A stretch of DNA of 64,000 nucleotides from Pseudomonas sp. Irchel s3h17 (GTDB lineage: Bacteria > Pseudomonadota > Gammaproteobacteria > Pseudomonadales > Pseudomonadaceae), in assembly GCF_900187505.1 (NCBI RefSeq), contig NZ_FYDL01000002.1, positions 62,001-126,000 of the forward strand, in the 5' to 3' direction. Below the pieces are notes generated by a model. The model searched no databases, was not told where the DNA came from, and saw only the letters and a list, made by a program, of their open reading frames with translations. Position numbers and translations under genes: made by a program. This document shows, one piece after another, positions 46,174 through 57,263 of the stretch (positions are counted from its first letter, which is position 1; each line of letters opens with the position of its first letter).

Positions 46174-46950
46174 TCAGCGAGTAATGCCGCGGGTCGACGA
46201 CTGGATCGAGTCGCGGAACACAGCGACTTCGGGAAACTGCGCCGAAGGCTCGGCCAGTTCGGCCAGCGCCTGCTCGACGGTCAGCCCCTGGCGGTACACC
46301 ACCTTGTAGGCACGACGCAGGGCATGGATCGCCTCCTCGCTGAACCCACGACGGCGCATGCCCTCGAAGTTCATGCTGCGCGCTTCCGCTGGGTTACCGA
46401 ACACCGTGACATAGGCCGGAACGTCCTTGCCGATGGCGGTACCCATGCCGGAAAAGCTGTGGGCGCCAATGTGGCAGTACTGATGAACCAGGGTGAAACC
46501 AGACAGGATCGCCCAGTCATCCACGTGCACGTGGCCAGCCAACGCCGTGTTGTTGACCAGGATGCAGTGATTGCCGATAACGCTGTCATGACCGATGTGG
46601 GCATAGGCCATGATCAGGTTGTGGTCACCCAGGGTGGTTTCGGAACGATCCTGGATGGTCCCCCGGTGAATGGTCACCCCTTCACGGATGACATTGTGAT
46701 CTCCGATCACCAGGCGGGTTTCTTCGCCTTTGTACTTCAGATCAGGCGTGTCCTCACCTACCGAGGAGAACTGGTAGATACGGTTGTGCTTGCCGATCCG
46801 GGTCGGCCCCTTGAGCACCACGTGCGGGCCGATCACTGTTCCCTCGCCGATTTCCACACCTGCACCGACGATCGACCAAGGGCCGACCTCGACGCCTTCG
46901 GCCAGAATGGCCGTCGGATCGATGATTGCGCGAGGGTCAATCAAACTCAT
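46174..46950 (-). CDS. lpxA: UDP-N-acetylglucosamine acyltransferase LpxA
   Basis: 258 residues. First step of lipid A synthesis. Left-handed beta-helix of hexapeptide repeats (residues ~5-190) with the catalytic His region [14 protein letters not shown] and [15 protein letters not shown]; helical C-terminus. It overlaps fabZ by four bases. Confidence 0.97.
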   Translation of the reverse strand: MSLIDPRAIIDPTAILAEGVEVGPWSIVGAGVEIGEGTVIGPHVVLKGPTRIGKHNRIYQFSSVGEDTPDLKYKGEETRLVIGDHNVIREGVTIHRGTIQDRSETTLGDHNLIMAYAHIGHDSVIGNHCILVNNTALAGHVHVDDWAILSGFTLVHQYCHIGAHSFSGMGTAIGKDVPAYVTVFGNPAEARSMNFEGMRRRGFSEEAIHALRRAYKVVYRQGLTVEQALAELAEPSAQFPEVAVFRDSIQSSTRGITR

Positions 46951-47387
46951 AGTTTGCGTTCCGCACAGATGATTTCAGCAGAGCAGACCGGCTTGCCATC
47001 GACCGAAGCCTGGCATTCGAACTTCCAGATCTGACGCTTGCAGCTCAGGAACTTCGCCTCCAGCACAAGCTGGTCGCCCGGCAGCACCGGCTGGCGGAAG
47101 CGCAATTTGTCAGAGCCGACAAAGTAGTAGAGCGTGCCATCGGCAGGCTTCACGTCGAGCATTTTGAAACCAAGGATTCCGGCAGCCTGAGCCATCGCCT
47201 CGATGATCAGTACACCCGGCATGATTGGATGCGCGGGAAAGTGACCATTGAAGAAGGGTTCGTTGATGCTGACATTCTTGTAGGCACGAATGCACTTGCC
47301 CTCAACATCCAGGTCCACTACCCGGTCCACCAGCAGGAACGGGTAACGGTGAGGCAGGTATTCGCGAATCTCGTTGATGTCCATCAT
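46947..47387 (-). CDS. fabZ: (3R)-hydroxyacyl-ACP dehydratase FabZ
   Basis: 146 residues. Hot-dog-fold dehydratase of fatty-acid elongation, competing with LpxA/LpxD for hydroxyacyl-[17 protein letters not shown] and the active-site stretch [23 protein letters not shown] 47387 is followed by a second ATG; no good Shine-Dalgarno is visible before either. Overlaps lpxA. Confidence 0.97.
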   Translation of the reverse strand: MMDINEIREYLPHRYPFLLVDRVVDLDVEGKCIRAYKNVSINEPFFNGHFPAHPIMPGVLIIEAMAQAAGILGFKMLDVKPADGTLYYFVGSDKLRFRQPVLPGDQLVLEAKFLSCKRQIWKFECQASVDGKPVCSAEIICAERKL

Positions 47388-47495
47388 TTCGGGGGGAAGC
47401 CTATGTAAAGATTGGGAGCGCGCGACGGACGCACACTCCTCTAGCAAATCAAGGAGGCAGTCTAACGGCTGTGCACACTTGATGTGGAAATGGTA

Positions 47496-48551
47496 TCAGC
47501 CATCTGATGAAGCATTGCCGCCAGGGGTCACTTCCCCTACGTGCTTTTCCAGCTGTCGCAGGCGTCGCGCGATGTCATCGAGCTGACGGATGCGTGCCGC
47601 GCTTTTGCGCCACTCGGCAGCCGGTTGCATGGCGGTACCGGACGAATAGGCACCCGGTTCGGTGATCGAATGGGTGACCATGGTCATGCCGGTCAGGAAT
47701 ACGTTGTCGCAGATATCGATATGTCCAACCAGGCCGACACCGCCAGCCAGCATGCAATGCTTGCCGATTTTGGTACTGCCGGAAATCCCCACGCACGCGG
47801 CCATGGCGGTGTGATCACCGACCTGTACGTTGTGGGCGATCTGAATCTGGTTATCCAGCTTCACACCGTTGCCGATGATGGTGTCAGCCAACGCACCGCG
47901 GTCGATAGCGGTATTTACGCCAATCTCCACGTCGTCACCGATCGACACACCACCGACCTGGGCGATTTTCTGCCAGATGCCTTTCTCGTTGGCAAAACCG
48001 AAACCTTCGCCGCCCAGTACCGCACCGGACTGTATGACCACACGCTTGCCGATGCGCACGTCGTGGTACAGCGTCACCCGCGGTGCCAGCCAGCCACCCT
48101 CACCGATCTCGCTGCGAGCGCCGACGAAGCAATGCGCGCCAAGGGTCACCCCGGCAGCAATGCGTGCCCCGCTCTCGATCACGACAAAAGGGCCAACACT
48201 CGCGGCCGGATCAACCACCGCATCCGCCGCAATCACCGCTGTCGGGTGAATACCGGCTGCCGACTTGGGCTTGGGATCAAACAGGTGGGAAACCCGCGCA
48301 TAGGCGGCATAGGGGTCAGGCACGACCAGCGCATCCCCGGCAAACCCTTCGGCGTCAGCGGCCTTCAGCAACACGGCTGCGGCCTGGCTGTCGGCCAGGT
48401 ATTTACGGTATTGGGGGTTTGCCAGAAAGCTCAACTGAGCTGGGCCAGCCTCTTGCAAAGTGGCCAGCCCAGTAATGTCTCTTTCCGGGTCGCCACGAAG
48501 GGTGGCGCCAAGGAACTCGGCTAACTGGCCGAGCTTTTTAGTCACTGTCAT
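47496..48551 (-). CDS. lpxD: UDP-3-O-(3-hydroxyacyl)glucosamine N-acyltransferase LpxD
   Basis: 351 residues. Third acylation step of lipid A. N-terminal uridine-binding domain ([21 protein letters not shown]), hexapeptide-repeat beta-helix (~100-310) with catalytic His in [14 protein letters not shown], and a C-terminal helix. Three bases downstream of skp, 108 bp upstream of fabZ. Confidence 0.97.
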   Translation of the reverse strand: MTVTKKLGQLAEFLGATLRGDPERDITGLATLQEAGPAQLSFLANPQYRKYLADSQAAAVLLKAADAEGFAGDALVVPDPYAAYARVSHLFDPKPKSAAGIHPTAVIAADAVVDPAASVGPFVVIESGARIAAGVTLGAHCFVGARSEIGEGGWLAPRVTLYHDVRIGKRVVIQSGAVLGGEGFGFANEKGIWQKIAQVGGVSIGDDVEIGVNTAIDRGALADTIIGNGVKLDNQIQIAHNVQVGDHTAMAACVGISGSTKIGKHCMLAGGVGLVGHIDICDNVFLTGMTMVTHSITEPGAYSSGTAMQPAAEWRKSAARIRQLDDIARRLRQLEKHVGEVTPGGNASSDG

Positions 48552-48554
48552 GGA

Positions 48555-49058
48555 TTACTTCAGCTGATTCATGCGCTCGATAACCTGGCGCGTGATGTCG
48601 TACTGAGGCTTGACATCAATCACTGCGCCACGCTCGAAGACCAGGTCAAAAGCACCTTTCTTGATGACTTCTTCCACAGCGCTGTCCAGTTTCGGCTTGA
48701 GCTGCTTCAGCATTTCACGGTCGGCAACGGCTTTGGCTTCGTTCAATTCCTTGGACTGGAACTGGAAGTCGCGGGCCTTTTGCTTGAATTCCAGCTCAAG
48801 GCGCTCACGCTCGCCCTGGGCCATCTTGTCGCCACCGCTCACCAGACGATCCTGGATGCCTTTGGCACTGCTTTCCAGGGTCTTGAGCTTGGACAGCTGC
48901 GGGCCGAACTTCTTCTCGGCATCCACGGCGTACTTCTTCGCCGCGTCAGACTCCAGCAGGGCCATCTGGTAGTTCAGTACTGCGATTTTCATCTCGGCAA
49001 ATGCCGGGGTTGCTACCAGGACAGTTGCCAGGAGAACCAATTGAGTCAACTTACGCAC
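48555..49058 (-). CDS. skp: Periplasmic chaperone Skp/OmpH
   Basis: 167 residues with a signal peptide (MRKLTQLVLLATVLVATPAFA). The mature protein is a long charged helical coiled coil (about 50-130), the prefoldin-like tentacles that hold unfolded outer-membrane proteins. Lies between bamA and lpxD, to which it is functionally linked. Confidence 0.95.
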   Translation of the reverse strand: MRKLTQLVLLATVLVATPAFAEMKIAVLNYQMALLESDAAKKYAVDAEKKFGPQLSKLKTLESSAKGIQDRLVSGGDKMAQGERERLELEFKQKARDFQFQSKELNEAKAVADREMLKQLKPKLDSAVEEVIKKGAFDLVFERGAVIDVKPQYDITRQVIERMNQLK

Positions 49059-49103
49059 GATGCACTCCTACAAAATCCATTGTCGTTATCTTGGGACAGA
49101 CGC

Positions 49104-51512
49104 TTAGAACGTCTGACCGAGGGAGAATTGGAACACTTGAGTCTCAGCGTCGTCAGGCTTCTTCACCGGCATGGCCAGAGCAAAGCTCAACGGACCCAAT
49201 GCGGTAACCCAGGTCACGCCGACACCCACGGAACTGGCCAGGTTGCTCAGGCTGACGTCTTCGCACTGTGTGTTGGACTTCGTGCCATTGGTGTTGATCG
49301 CCTGCTCGCACTTGGAGTCGAATACGTTACCCACGTCCCAGAACACGGAAGTACGCAGCGAACGCTGGTCCTTGACGAATGGCATCGGGAACAACAGCTC
49401 CGCACCACCCTGGATCAGGACGTTACCACCGAACGGCAGTGGATCCTGGTCCGGGTCGTAGATTGTACCCGGGTTACCCGTACCGCCACCTGCACCGTTC
49501 GGACCGTTAGCCCCACGACTCGGCGTACTGCGAGGACCCAGGCTGCTGTCCTTGAAGCCGCGAACCGAGTTGAAGCCACCAGCATAGTAGTTTTCGTAGA
49601 ATGGCAAGCCATCGGTCGAACCGTAGCCGTCACCGTAACCCAGTTCGGTGTGGAAACGCATGGTGTAGGTGTCAGTCAGCGGCTGGAACAACTGGCCACG
49701 GTAATCGAGCTTGAAGAACGACAGGTCGCTACCCGGCGTGGTCGCTTCCACGGTCACGCTCTGGGAGTGACCACGGGTTGCCAATACGCCTTTGTTCAGT
49801 GTCGATTCGGACCAGCCGGCCGACGCCTTGAAGTTCAGGTACTTGTCGCCTTCACGGTTCACGAAGTCGAAAATTTCGTCGACAGTGTACTGGCCGGTCT
49901 GGATCTCGTCCTGCTGCGCGGTCAGACCAAAGGTCAGGCGCGACGTCTCGCTGATCGGATAACCGACGCTGACACCGGCACCCATGCTGTCAACCGAATA
50001 GCTGGAAACGTCAGTATCGAGTTCATCGTAGTCGGTGGTGCGATAGAACGCGTTGTAGCCCAGGCTCACGCCATCGGCCGTCCAGTAGGGGTCCACATAA
50101 CCGAAGTTGTAGCTGCTCTGGTATTCACTGCGGGTCAAGCCGACGCTGACCTTGTTACCCGTACCCAGGAAGTTGTTCTGCGTGATCGAGCCACCCAGGA
50201 TCAGACCGGCGCTCTGGGCAAAACCGACGCTGGCGGTAATGGAGCCGGACGCCTGCTCTTCAACGCTGTAGTTCACGTCAACCTGGTCATCGACACCCGG
50301 CACGGCCGGCGTCTCGACGTTGACTTCCTTGAAGAAGCCCAGGCGCTCCAGGCGGACCTTGGACTGGTCGATCAGGTAGGTCGAAGCCCAGCCACCTTCC
50401 ATCTGACGCATTTCACGACGCAGCACTTCGTCTTCCGACTTGGTGTTGCCACGGAAGTTGATACGGTTCACGTAAGCGCGCTTGCCAGGATCGACCACAA
50501 AGGTGATGTCGACCGTGTGATCGTCGTCATGGGGCTGAGGCACACCGTTGACGTTGGCGAAGGTATAGCCCTCGTTACCCAGGCGACGGGTGATCAGGTC
50601 GGAGGTGGTGGTCATCAGCTTGCGCGAGAACACCTGGCCTTTTTGCACCAGCAACAGCGCCTTGACCTGGTCTTCAGGGACTTTCAGGTCACCGCTGAGT
50701 TTCACGTCACGAACGTTGTACTTCTGGCCTTCGTTGACGTTGACGGTGATGTAGACGTGTTTTTTATCCGGGGTGATGGACACCTGGGTCGAGGCGATAT
50801 CCATGTTGATATAGCCACGGTCCAGGTAGTAGGAACGCAGACGTTCCAGGTCACCCGACAGTTTTTCACGCGCGTACTTGTCGTCGTTCTTGAAGAACGA
50901 CAACCAGTTGGTGGTCCTGAGTTCGAACAGGTCGATCAGGTCTTCGTCGGCAAATACCGTGTTACCCACCACGTTGATGTGCTGGATCGCGGCAACGGTG
51001 CCTTCGTTGATATTGACCTTGAGGCCAACGCGGTTGCGTGGCTGGGGAACGACTTCGGTATCGACGGTCGCCGAGTAGCGACCCTGGGCTACGTACTGAC
51101 GCTGCAGTTCGTTACGCACCCCTTCAAGGGTCGCGCGCTGGAAGATCTCGCCTTCAGCCAGGCCGGACTGCTTGAGGCCTTTCATCAAGTCTTCAGTGGA
51201 GATCGCCTTGTTGCCTTCGATCTCGATACTGGCAACCGACGGGCGCTCGACTACCGTGATGACCAGGACATTGCCATCACGACCCAGCTGGATATCCTGA
51301 AAGAAACCGGTTTTGAACAACGCACGAGTAGATTCCACCAGGCGACGATCGTCCGCCTGGTCACCGACGTTCAACGGCAAGGCACCAAAGACGCTACCCG
51401 CGGATACCCGCTGGAGGCCGTTGACGCGAATATCGGAGATAGTGAAGGACTCGGCGTGAACTTCGGCGATCATCAATACGGTGAAAACCGCAGTTAGCAG
51501 CAGACGTTTCAT
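49104..51512 (-). CDS. bamA: Outer-membrane protein assembly factor BamA
   Basis: 802 residues. Core of the BAM complex inserting beta-barrel proteins. Signal peptide (about 1-20, ending VHAES), five POTRA domains (~22-420), then the barrel ending in the aromatic terminus FQFSLGQTF. VRGF, the conserved loop-6 motif, is present in FNSVRGFKD and is followed by a Gly/Asn/Pro-rich extension. ATG 51512 starts the signal peptide. Confidence 0.97.
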   Translation of the reverse strand: MKRLLLTAVFTVLMIAEVHAESFTISDIRVNGLQRVSAGSVFGALPLNVGDQADDRRLVESTRALFKTGFFQDIQLGRDGNVLVITVVERPSVASIEIEGNKAISTEDLMKGLKQSGLAEGEIFQRATLEGVRNELQRQYVAQGRYSATVDTEVVPQPRNRVGLKVNINEGTVAAIQHINVVGNTVFADEDLIDLFELRTTNWLSFFKNDDKYAREKLSGDLERLRSYYLDRGYINMDIASTQVSITPDKKHVYITVNVNEGQKYNVRDVKLSGDLKVPEDQVKALLLVQKGQVFSRKLMTTTSDLITRRLGNEGYTFANVNGVPQPHDDDHTVDITFVVDPGKRAYVNRINFRGNTKSEDEVLRREMRQMEGGWASTYLIDQSKVRLERLGFFKEVNVETPAVPGVDDQVDVNYSVEEQASGSITASVGFAQSAGLILGGSITQNNFLGTGNKVSVGLTRSEYQSSYNFGYVDPYWTADGVSLGYNAFYRTTDYDELDTDVSSYSVDSMGAGVSVGYPISETSRLTFGLTAQQDEIQTGQYTVDEIFDFVNREGDKYLNFKASAGWSESTLNKGVLATRGHSQSVTVEATTPGSDLSFFKLDYRGQLFQPLTDTYTMRFHTELGYGDGYGSTDGLPFYENYYAGGFNSVRGFKDSSLGPRSTPSRGANGPNGAGGGTGNPGTIYDPDQDPLPFGGNVLIQGGAELLFPMPFVKDQRSLRTSVFWDVGNVFDSKCEQAINTNGTKSNTQCEDVSLSNLASSVGVGVTWVTALGPLSFALAMPVKKPDDAETQVFQFSLGQTF

Positions 51513-51547
51513 GAAGTCCTTTCTTATTCCAACTGGCAATAAACAAA

Positions 51548-51566
51548 CTGCCGCAAAATGCGGCAG
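51548..51566 (-). terminator. Stem-loop between rseP and bamA
   Basis: CTGCCGCA (51548-51555) and TGCGGCAG (51559-51566) with a 3-nt loop. On the minus strand TTTGTTTATT follows, so it resembles a weak terminator or attenuator inside the operon. Confidence 0.6.
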
Positions 51567-51586
51567 ATTCGCAATTCAGCGAAGCG

Positions 51587-52939
51587 TTACAGTCGACCCA
51601 GATCGTTGACCAGAGCAAGCAACATCACCCCGATCACCAAACTGATACCGATCTGCATCCCCCAACCTTGCACCCGATCCGACAAGGGACGACCACGCGC
51701 CCACTCGATCAGATAAAACAACAAATGCCCCCCATCCAGTACAGGAATGGGCAACAAATTCAGAACCCCCAGGCTAATACTCAGATAAGCAAGGAAATTC
51801 AGGAAATCAGCAACACCCGACTGGGCAGAAGCGCCCGCCACTTTAGCAATGGTTATCGGTCCACTCAAGTTTTTTACCGAGAGCTCACCGAACAACATTT
51901 TCTTCAGCGAATCGAGGGTCAGCACACTCATGGTCCAGGTGCGTCGCGCACCTTCGCCAATGGCCGCGACAGGACCGAAGCTGACTTCACGGACCATCTC
52001 TGATGGCCATTCGACAGCTTTCACCCCTGCACCCAGGTAACCACTGGCTGCTTTCGCATCGCCGCGCTTCGCCAGGGTGACGGGGACGTCGATTTGAGCA
52101 GCGTCACGCTCGATGCGCAGCACAATCTTGGTACCAGGACGTACACGAACCTGATCCACCACTTGCTGCCAGTCGCTCAACGTCTGGCCATCCAGCGCCA
52201 GCAGGCGGTCTCCGCTTTTCAAGCCAGCGGCCTGCGCCGGCCCTTTTGGATCGAGCTCAGCCAACACCGGCGGCAAGGCCGGACGCCACGGACGAATACC
52301 GAGCGAGCGAATAGGATCAGGCTCATCGGTACCCTTGAGCCATTGATCCAGCACCAGTTCACGAGGCGAGTCGGCGCTGGAGCCCTGCTCTCGCACCAGC
52401 AGGTGAACGGTCCCGCTTTCACCCAGGCGCCGGACCAACTGCAAATTGACGTCCGCCCACCCCGACGTCGCCTCACCGTCGATGGCCGTGATTTCCTGCC
52501 CCGGAACCAAGCCGGCCTTGGCGGCAATGCTGCCGGCCTCGACACCACCGATGACCGGGCGCACCTGCTCGCTGCCCAGCATCGCCAGGCCCCAGAAGAA
52601 CACGAAGGCCAACAGGAAGTTGGCGATAGGGCCGGCCGCAACGATGGCAATGCGCTGACGGACGGATTTGCGATTGAAGGACTGATCAAGCTGATCGGCC
52701 GGTACTTCGCCTTCACGCTCATCGAGCATTTTCACGTAGCCACCCAAGGGGATGGCGGCGATCACGAACTCGGTGCCACGCCGATCATGCCAGCGCAGCA
52801 ACGGCATGCCGAAGCCCACGGAGAAACGCAGCACCTTGACGCCACAGCGACGCGCGACCCAGAAATGGCCAAATTCGTGAAAGGTGACCAGCACGCCCAA
52901 GGCCACCAGGGTGCCGACAATCATATAGAGCGCGCTCAT
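51587..52939 (-). CDS. rseP: Site-2 intramembrane protease RseP (MucP)
   Basis: 450 residues. Cleaves anti-sigma factors of the RseA/MucA type to release the envelope-stress sigma factor. N-terminal zinc motif HEFGH in VTFHEFGHFWVARRCGVKV, two PDZ domains (~115-200, 205-290), and C-terminal LLPIPVLDGGHLLFY carrying the third ligand. Placed between dxr and bamA, fitting its monitoring of outer-membrane protein assembly. Confidence 0.96.
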   Translation of the reverse strand: MSALYMIVGTLVALGVLVTFHEFGHFWVARRCGVKVLRFSVGFGMPLLRWHDRRGTEFVIAAIPLGGYVKMLDEREGEVPADQLDQSFNRKSVRQRIAIVAAGPIANFLLAFVFFWGLAMLGSEQVRPVIGGVEAGSIAAKAGLVPGQEITAIDGEATSGWADVNLQLVRRLGESGTVHLLVREQGSSADSPRELVLDQWLKGTDEPDPIRSLGIRPWRPALPPVLAELDPKGPAQAAGLKSGDRLLALDGQTLSDWQQVVDQVRVRPGTKIVLRIERDAAQIDVPVTLAKRGDAKAASGYLGAGVKAVEWPSEMVREVSFGPVAAIGEGARRTWTMSVLTLDSLKKMLFGELSVKNLSGPITIAKVAGASAQSGVADFLNFLAYLSISLGVLNLLPIPVLDGGHLLFYLIEWARGRPLSDRVQGWGMQIGISLVIGVMLLALVNDLGRL

Positions 52940-52993
52940 CTACTTTCTCCGCAATCCTATTCAGCGCCGCCGCGAGCAACCGCGCGGCAACAC

Positions 52994-54184
52994 TTATCGC
53001 CCGTGACGACTCAACCAACGCTCGGCCAGCAGCCGAGCCCTGGCGTCCGCCGTGAACACCGCGTCGAGATCATCGACCGGCACAACAGGCTCAAGGTTCA
53101 ACACCTCTTCAATGATACTCGCGATCTCAAGGTAACGGACACGCCCGTCCAGAAAGGCTGCAACCGCCACTTCATTGGCGGCATTGAGCGTGGCCGGGGC
53201 GCTGTTTCCCGCCTCCGCTGCCTGACGCGCCAGACGCAAGCACGGGAAACGCACCTCGTCGGGCGCCTGGAAATCCAGGCGCGCAATGGCAAACAGGTCG
53301 AGCGGCGCGACACCGGAGTCAATCCGCTCAGGCCATGCCAGCGCATTGGCGATGGGCGTGCGCATATCCGGATTACCCAATTGCGCCAGCACCGAACCGT
53401 CAACGTAGTCGACCAACGAATGAATCACGCTTTGCGGGTGGATCACCACTTCGACCTGCGACGGCCGGGCATCGAACAACCAGCAGGCCTCGATCAGCTC
53501 CAGGCCCTTGTTCATCATGCTGGCCGAATCGACCGAAATCTTGCGCCCCATCGACCAGTTGGGATGAGCGCAGGCCTGCTGAGGCGTCACATGCGCCAAT
53601 TCAGCCATGGAGGTTTGCCGGAACGGGCCGCCAGAAGCGGTCAGCAATATCCGCCGAACCCCGACAGCGCCGAGCCCGCGGGAAAAATCGGCAGGCATGC
53701 ACTGAAAGATTGCGTTGTGCTCGCTATCGATGGGCAGCAGCACTGACCCACTCTTGTGCACGGCCTGCATGAACAGGGCGCCGGACATCACCAGCGCCTC
53801 CTTGTTGGCCAGCAGGATCTTCTTGCCCGCCTCGACCGCCGCCAGCGTCGGACGCAGGCCCGCCGCGCCGACAATAGCCGCCATCACCGCATCGACTTCG
53901 GCGTCGGAGGCCACCTGGCACAACCCCTCCTCCCCCACCAGCACCCGCGTCGGCAGGCCGGCAGCCTTCAGCACTTCCTGAAGGCCGCGAGCAGCCACGG
54001 GATCAGGGACAACGGCAAAGCGCGGCACATGACGAATGCACAACGCCAGCAGCTCATTCAGGCGAGAGAAGCCGCTCAGGGCGAAAGCCTGATAGCGCTC
54101 TGGATGACGGGCAATCACATCCAGGGTGCTCAAGCCGATGGAACCGGTCGCCCCCAGGACGGTAATCTGTTGTGGACGGCTCAC
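52994..54184 (-). CDS. dxr: 1-deoxy-D-xylulose 5-phosphate reductoisomerase Dxr
   Basis: 396 residues from a GTG start that overlaps the cdsA stop (GTGA); an ATG 15 bases upstream inside cdsA is an alternative. First committed step of the MEP pathway. NADPH-binding [30 protein letters not shown], and [14 protein letters not shown] are conserved; metal ligands lie in DSEH and [10 protein letters not shown]. Confidence 0.96.
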   Translation of the reverse strand: MSRPQQITVLGATGSIGLSTLDVIARHPERYQAFALSGFSRLNELLALCIRHVPRFAVVPDPVAARGLQEVLKAAGLPTRVLVGEEGLCQVASDAEVDAVMAAIVGAAGLRPTLAAVEAGKKILLANKEALVMSGALFMQAVHKSGSVLLPIDSEHNAIFQCMPADFSRGLGAVGVRRILLTASGGPFRQTSMAELAHVTPQQACAHPNWSMGRKISVDSASMMNKGLELIEACWLFDARPSQVEVVIHPQSVIHSLVDYVDGSVLAQLGNPDMRTPIANALAWPERIDSGVAPLDLFAIARLDFQAPDEVRFPCLRLARQAAEAGNSAPATLNAANEVAVAAFLDGRVRYLEIASIIEEVLNLEPVVPVDDLDAVFTADARARLLAERWLSRHGR

Positions 54185-54987
54185 GGTGCCGCCATCCACA
54201 GCAACACCGCAAACACGGGAATCGCCGCCGTCAGGCTGTCGATGCGATCCAGGATCCCACCATGGCCAGGCAGCAGGTTACTGCTGTCCTTGATCCCCGA
54301 CTGGCGCTTGAACATGCTTTCGGTCAAATCACCGACCACCGAAATGAAGACAATGACGGCGGCACCGATCAAGCCCATGAGCATCTCACCGAGCGTCCAG
54401 TCGCGCACCAGCCCTACGACCAGGGTGATGACCAGACTCAGCAGCAAACCACCGTACACACCCTCCCAGCTCTTGCCCGGGCTGACCTGTGGCGCAAGCT
54501 TGCGCTTGCCAAAAGCCCGGCCGGAGAAGTACGCGCCAATGTCAGCGCCCCAGACCAGTACCATGACCGCCATGATCAGCCAGTTGCCCAACGGCTGCTG
54601 CTTGATCAGGATCAAACCCTGCCAGGCCGGCAACAGGATCAACAAGCCAATCACCAGCTTGCAGGCCGCACTGGCCCAATGCTCGCTGGTCCCGGGATAG
54701 GTCAGCACCAGGAAAGTCGCTACCGCCCACCACAGCACGGCCGCTCCCAGCACCCAAGGCGCCAGGCCCGGCACCAGGTGCATGACAAACAGGATCGCCG
54801 CCACCACTGCCGCATAGGCCACACGGATCGGCTGCTCGGTGAAACCCGCCAGGCGCGCCCACTCCCAGGCACCGAGGGTCACGACCAGGCCGATGAACAG
54901 CGCAAAGCCGGAACCTTCAAGCAGGAAAAAACCGCACAAGGCGATGGGCAGCAGGATCAGTGCCGTGATGATTCGTTGTTTAAGCAT
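54181..54987 (-). CDS. cdsA: Phosphatidate cytidylyltransferase CdsA
   Basis: 268 residues with about eight membrane helices. Makes CDP-diacylglycerol for all phospholipids. The CDS signature near the C-terminus is [20 protein letters not shown] followed by [15 protein letters not shown]. It shares one base with uppS upstream and overlaps dxr downstream, a compact operon. Confidence 0.97.
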   Translation of the reverse strand: MLKQRIITALILLPIALCGFFLLEGSGFALFIGLVVTLGAWEWARLAGFTEQPIRVAYAAVVAAILFVMHLVPGLAPWVLGAAVLWWAVATFLVLTYPGTSEHWASAACKLVIGLLILLPAWQGLILIKQQPLGNWLIMAVMVLVWGADIGAYFSGRAFGKRKLAPQVSPGKSWEGVYGGLLLSLVITLVVGLVRDWTLGEMLMGLIGAAVIVFISVVGDLTESMFKRQSGIKDSSNLLPGHGGILDRIDSLTAAIPVFAVLLWMAAP

Positions 54988-55742
54988 TAAACCCGGGCTC
55001 CAGCTTCGACCTGCTCGCTCGTTTTACCGAAGCGACGCTGACGAGAGGCGAAATCGACCAGCGCATTGCGCATGGCTTCGTGTTTGAAGTCCGGCCAGAA
55101 CAGGTCGGAGAAATACAACTCGGCGTAGGCCAGCTGCCACAACAGGAAGTTGCTAATGCGGTGCTCGCCGCCGGTACGAATGCACAAGTCCGGCAACGGC
55201 AGATCTCCCGTGGACAGGCAGGTCTGCAGCAACTCGGGCGTGATGTCCTCGGGACGCAAGTGACCGGCCTGGACTTCCCGCGCCAGGCGCTGTGCGGCCT
55301 GGGCGATATCCCACTGCCCACCGTAGTTGGCCGCGATCTGCAGGACAAAGCGATTGGCACCCGCCGTCATCGCCTCGGCCTCGCGCATGGCAGCCTGAAG
55401 CTCCGGATGAAAGCGCGAACGATCACCGATGATGCGCAAGGCGATGTTGTTATCGTTGAGGCGCTTGGCCTCGCGACGCAACGCCTTGAAAAACAGATCC
55501 ATCAAGGCGCTGACCTCATCGGCCGGGCGCTGCCAGTTTTCACTGGAGAACGCGAACAGGGTCAGGACCTCGACACCCGACTCAGCGCACACCTCGATAA
55601 CGGCGCGCACCGCATCGACACCCGCCTTGTGCCCGGCAACGCCGGGCAAGAAACGTTTTTTTGCCCAGCGATTATTGCCATCCATGATGATCGCGACGTG
55701 ACGCGGCACCGTGGACAGCACAGGCTGCTTGGTCTTTTCCAT
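54987..55742 (-). CDS. uppS: Undecaprenyl diphosphate synthase UppS
   Basis: 251 residues. cis-Prenyltransferase making the C55 carrier for peptidoglycan and O-antigen. Catalytic Asp21 in HVAIIMDGNNRWAKKR; LTLFAFSSENW and the C-terminal DLCIRTGGEHRISNFLLWQ...ELYFSDLFWP are conserved. 13 bp downstream of frr. Confidence 0.97.
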   Translation of the reverse strand: MEKTKQPVLSTVPRHVAIIMDGNNRWAKKRFLPGVAGHKAGVDAVRAVIEVCAESGVEVLTLFAFSSENWQRPADEVSALMDLFFKALRREAKRLNDNNIALRIIGDRSRFHPELQAAMREAEAMTAGANRFVLQIAANYGGQWDIAQAAQRLAREVQAGHLRPEDITPELLQTCLSTGDLPLPDLCIRTGGEHRISNFLLWQLAYAELYFSDLFWPDFKHEAMRNALVDFASRQRRFGKTSEQVEAGARV

Positions 55743-55755
55743 GAAAGCGCGACCC

Positions 55756-56313
55756 TTATACGGCCATCAAATCCGCTTCTTTTTGCTTGGTGGCCGCGTC
55801 GATATCAGCCTCAGCCTTATCGGTCAGCTTCTGGATGTCCGCAGCAGCACGACGCTCTTCGTCTTCGCTGATCTCCTTATCCTTGACCAGCTTCTTCAGA
55901 TCACCCAGTGCGTCACGGCGAATATTACGCACGGCGACACGAGCATCTTCCGCTGCGCTACGCGCTTGCTTGGTGAAGCCCTTGCGGGTCTCCTCGGTCA
56001 GGGCTGGCATGGAGATCAACAGCAACTCACCGAGGTTCGTTGGATTGAGGTTGAGACCAGCACTCTGGATTGCCTTGTCGACCGCTGCGAGCATGTTGCG
56101 CTCAAAAGCCACGACCTGCAGGGTACGAGAGTCCTTCACGGTGACGTTGGCCACGCCGCTCAAAGGAGTGTCCGAACCGTAGTAAGGCACCATCACGCTA
56201 CCCAGGATGCTCGGGTGTGCCTTGCCGGTACGAATCTGGCCAAAAGCATGGGCCAGAGACTCCAGGGATTTCTGCATACGCTCTTGAGCGTCTTTCTTGA
56301 TTTCGTTGATCAT
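55756..56313 (-). CDS. frr: Ribosome recycling factor
   Basis: 185 residues. With EF-G splits post-termination ribosomes. Two-domain tRNA-mimic fold: [31 protein letters not shown] [11 protein letters not shown], and [17 protein letters not shown]. It overlaps pyrH by four bases. Confidence 0.98.
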   Translation of the reverse strand: MINEIKKDAQERMQKSLESLAHAFGQIRTGKAHPSILGSVMVPYYGSDTPLSGVANVTVKDSRTLQVVAFERNMLAAVDKAIQSAGLNLNPTNLGELLLISMPALTEETRKGFTKQARSAAEDARVAVRNIRRDALGDLKKLVKDKEISEDEERRAAADIQKLTDKAEADIDAATKQKEADLMAV

Positions 56314-57053
56314 TGCTGGCCTTCCTCGATCAGGGTCCCTTCAGCGCCACCATGCACGATATTCAGCAGGGCGCCGGGCTTGTTCATGTTAAATACGCGC
56401 AGCGGCATCTTGTGGTCGCGGCACAGGCAGATTGCCGTCAGATCCATCACGCCCAGCTTGCGATCCAGCACTTCATCGTAGGTCAGATGATCGAACTTCT
56501 CGGCATGCGGGTCCTTGAATGGGTCTGCGGTGTACACACCGTCAACCTTGGTCGCTTTCAGTACCACGTCGGCATCGATCTCGATCGCTCGCAGACACGC
56601 TGCCGAGTCGGTCGTGAAGAACGGATTGCCAGTACCGGCAGCGAAGATCACCACGTCCTTGGAGTTCAGGTGACGCATGGCTTTGCGGCGATCATAGTGA
56701 TCGGTTACGCCCACCATGGAAATAGCCGACATCACGATGGCCGAGATATTGGCACGTTCCAGCGCGTCGCGCATGGCCAGGGCGTTCATCACAGTGGCCA
56801 GCATGCCCATGTGGTCGCCGGTGACCCGATCCATGCCGGCCGCACTCAGTGCCGCGCCGCGGAACAGGTTGCCACCGCCAATGACCAGGCCAACCTGAAC
56901 GCCGATACCGACCAGTTGGCCGACTTCCAGCGCCATGCGGTCCAGCACCTTGGGGTCGATCCCGAACTCTTCGGAGCCCATCAGGGCCTCGCCGCTAAGC
57001 TTGAGTAGAATGCGTTTATAGCGAGCCTGATAACCACTGCCCTGCTGAGCCAT
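56310..57053 (-). CDS. pyrH: Uridylate kinase PyrH
   Basis: 247 residues. Phosphorylates UMP to UDP, upstream of PyrG (37 kb). [47 protein letters not shown] and [17 protein letters not shown] are family motifs. First gene of a group following the tsf terminator, with its own likely promoter in the 210-bp gap. Confidence 0.98.
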   Translation of the reverse strand: MAQQGSGYQARYKRILLKLSGEALMGSEEFGIDPKVLDRMALEVGQLVGIGVQVGLVIGGGNLFRGAALSAAGMDRVTGDHMGMLATVMNALAMRDALERANISAIVMSAISMVGVTDHYDRRKAMRHLNSKDVVIFAAGTGNPFFTTDSAACLRAIEIDADVVLKATKVDGVYTADPFKDPHAEKFDHLTYDEVLDRKLGVMDLTAICLCRDHKMPLRVFNMNKPGALLNIVHGGAEGTLIEEGQQ

Positions 57054-57205
57054 TGCGAATCTCTCCTGCGGCGTATTTTAAAAAATTCTTTGCGGGCTGT
57101 TTGCAGCCTGCGTTCACTCTAGCTTGACGCTATCACAGCGCCATCGGAACACGGCTTTGTAAGCCAGTTCCAACGAGAAACCAAATAAATCGGCATCCCC
57201 ATCTG

Positions 57206-57239
57206 AAAAGAGGCTGCGCGCGTGAGCGGGCAGCCTCTT
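57206..57239 (-). terminator. Rho-independent terminator after tsf
   Basis: Arms AAGAGGCTGC (57208-57217) and GCAGCCTCTT (57230-57239), followed by a short T-run on the minus strand. Confidence 0.85.
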
Positions 57240-57263
57240 CAGGGCGACAGTTAAAAAACCGTC

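Noticed and set aside
49490..49545. Gly/Asn/Pro-rich segment of BamA as an unusual insertion
   Set aside because: It lies just after VRGF in surface loop 6, which is long and variable throughout the family.
48780..51497. 905-codon plus-strand frame opposite skp/bamA
   Set aside because: Antisense shadow of well-supported genes; no start signal or family features.
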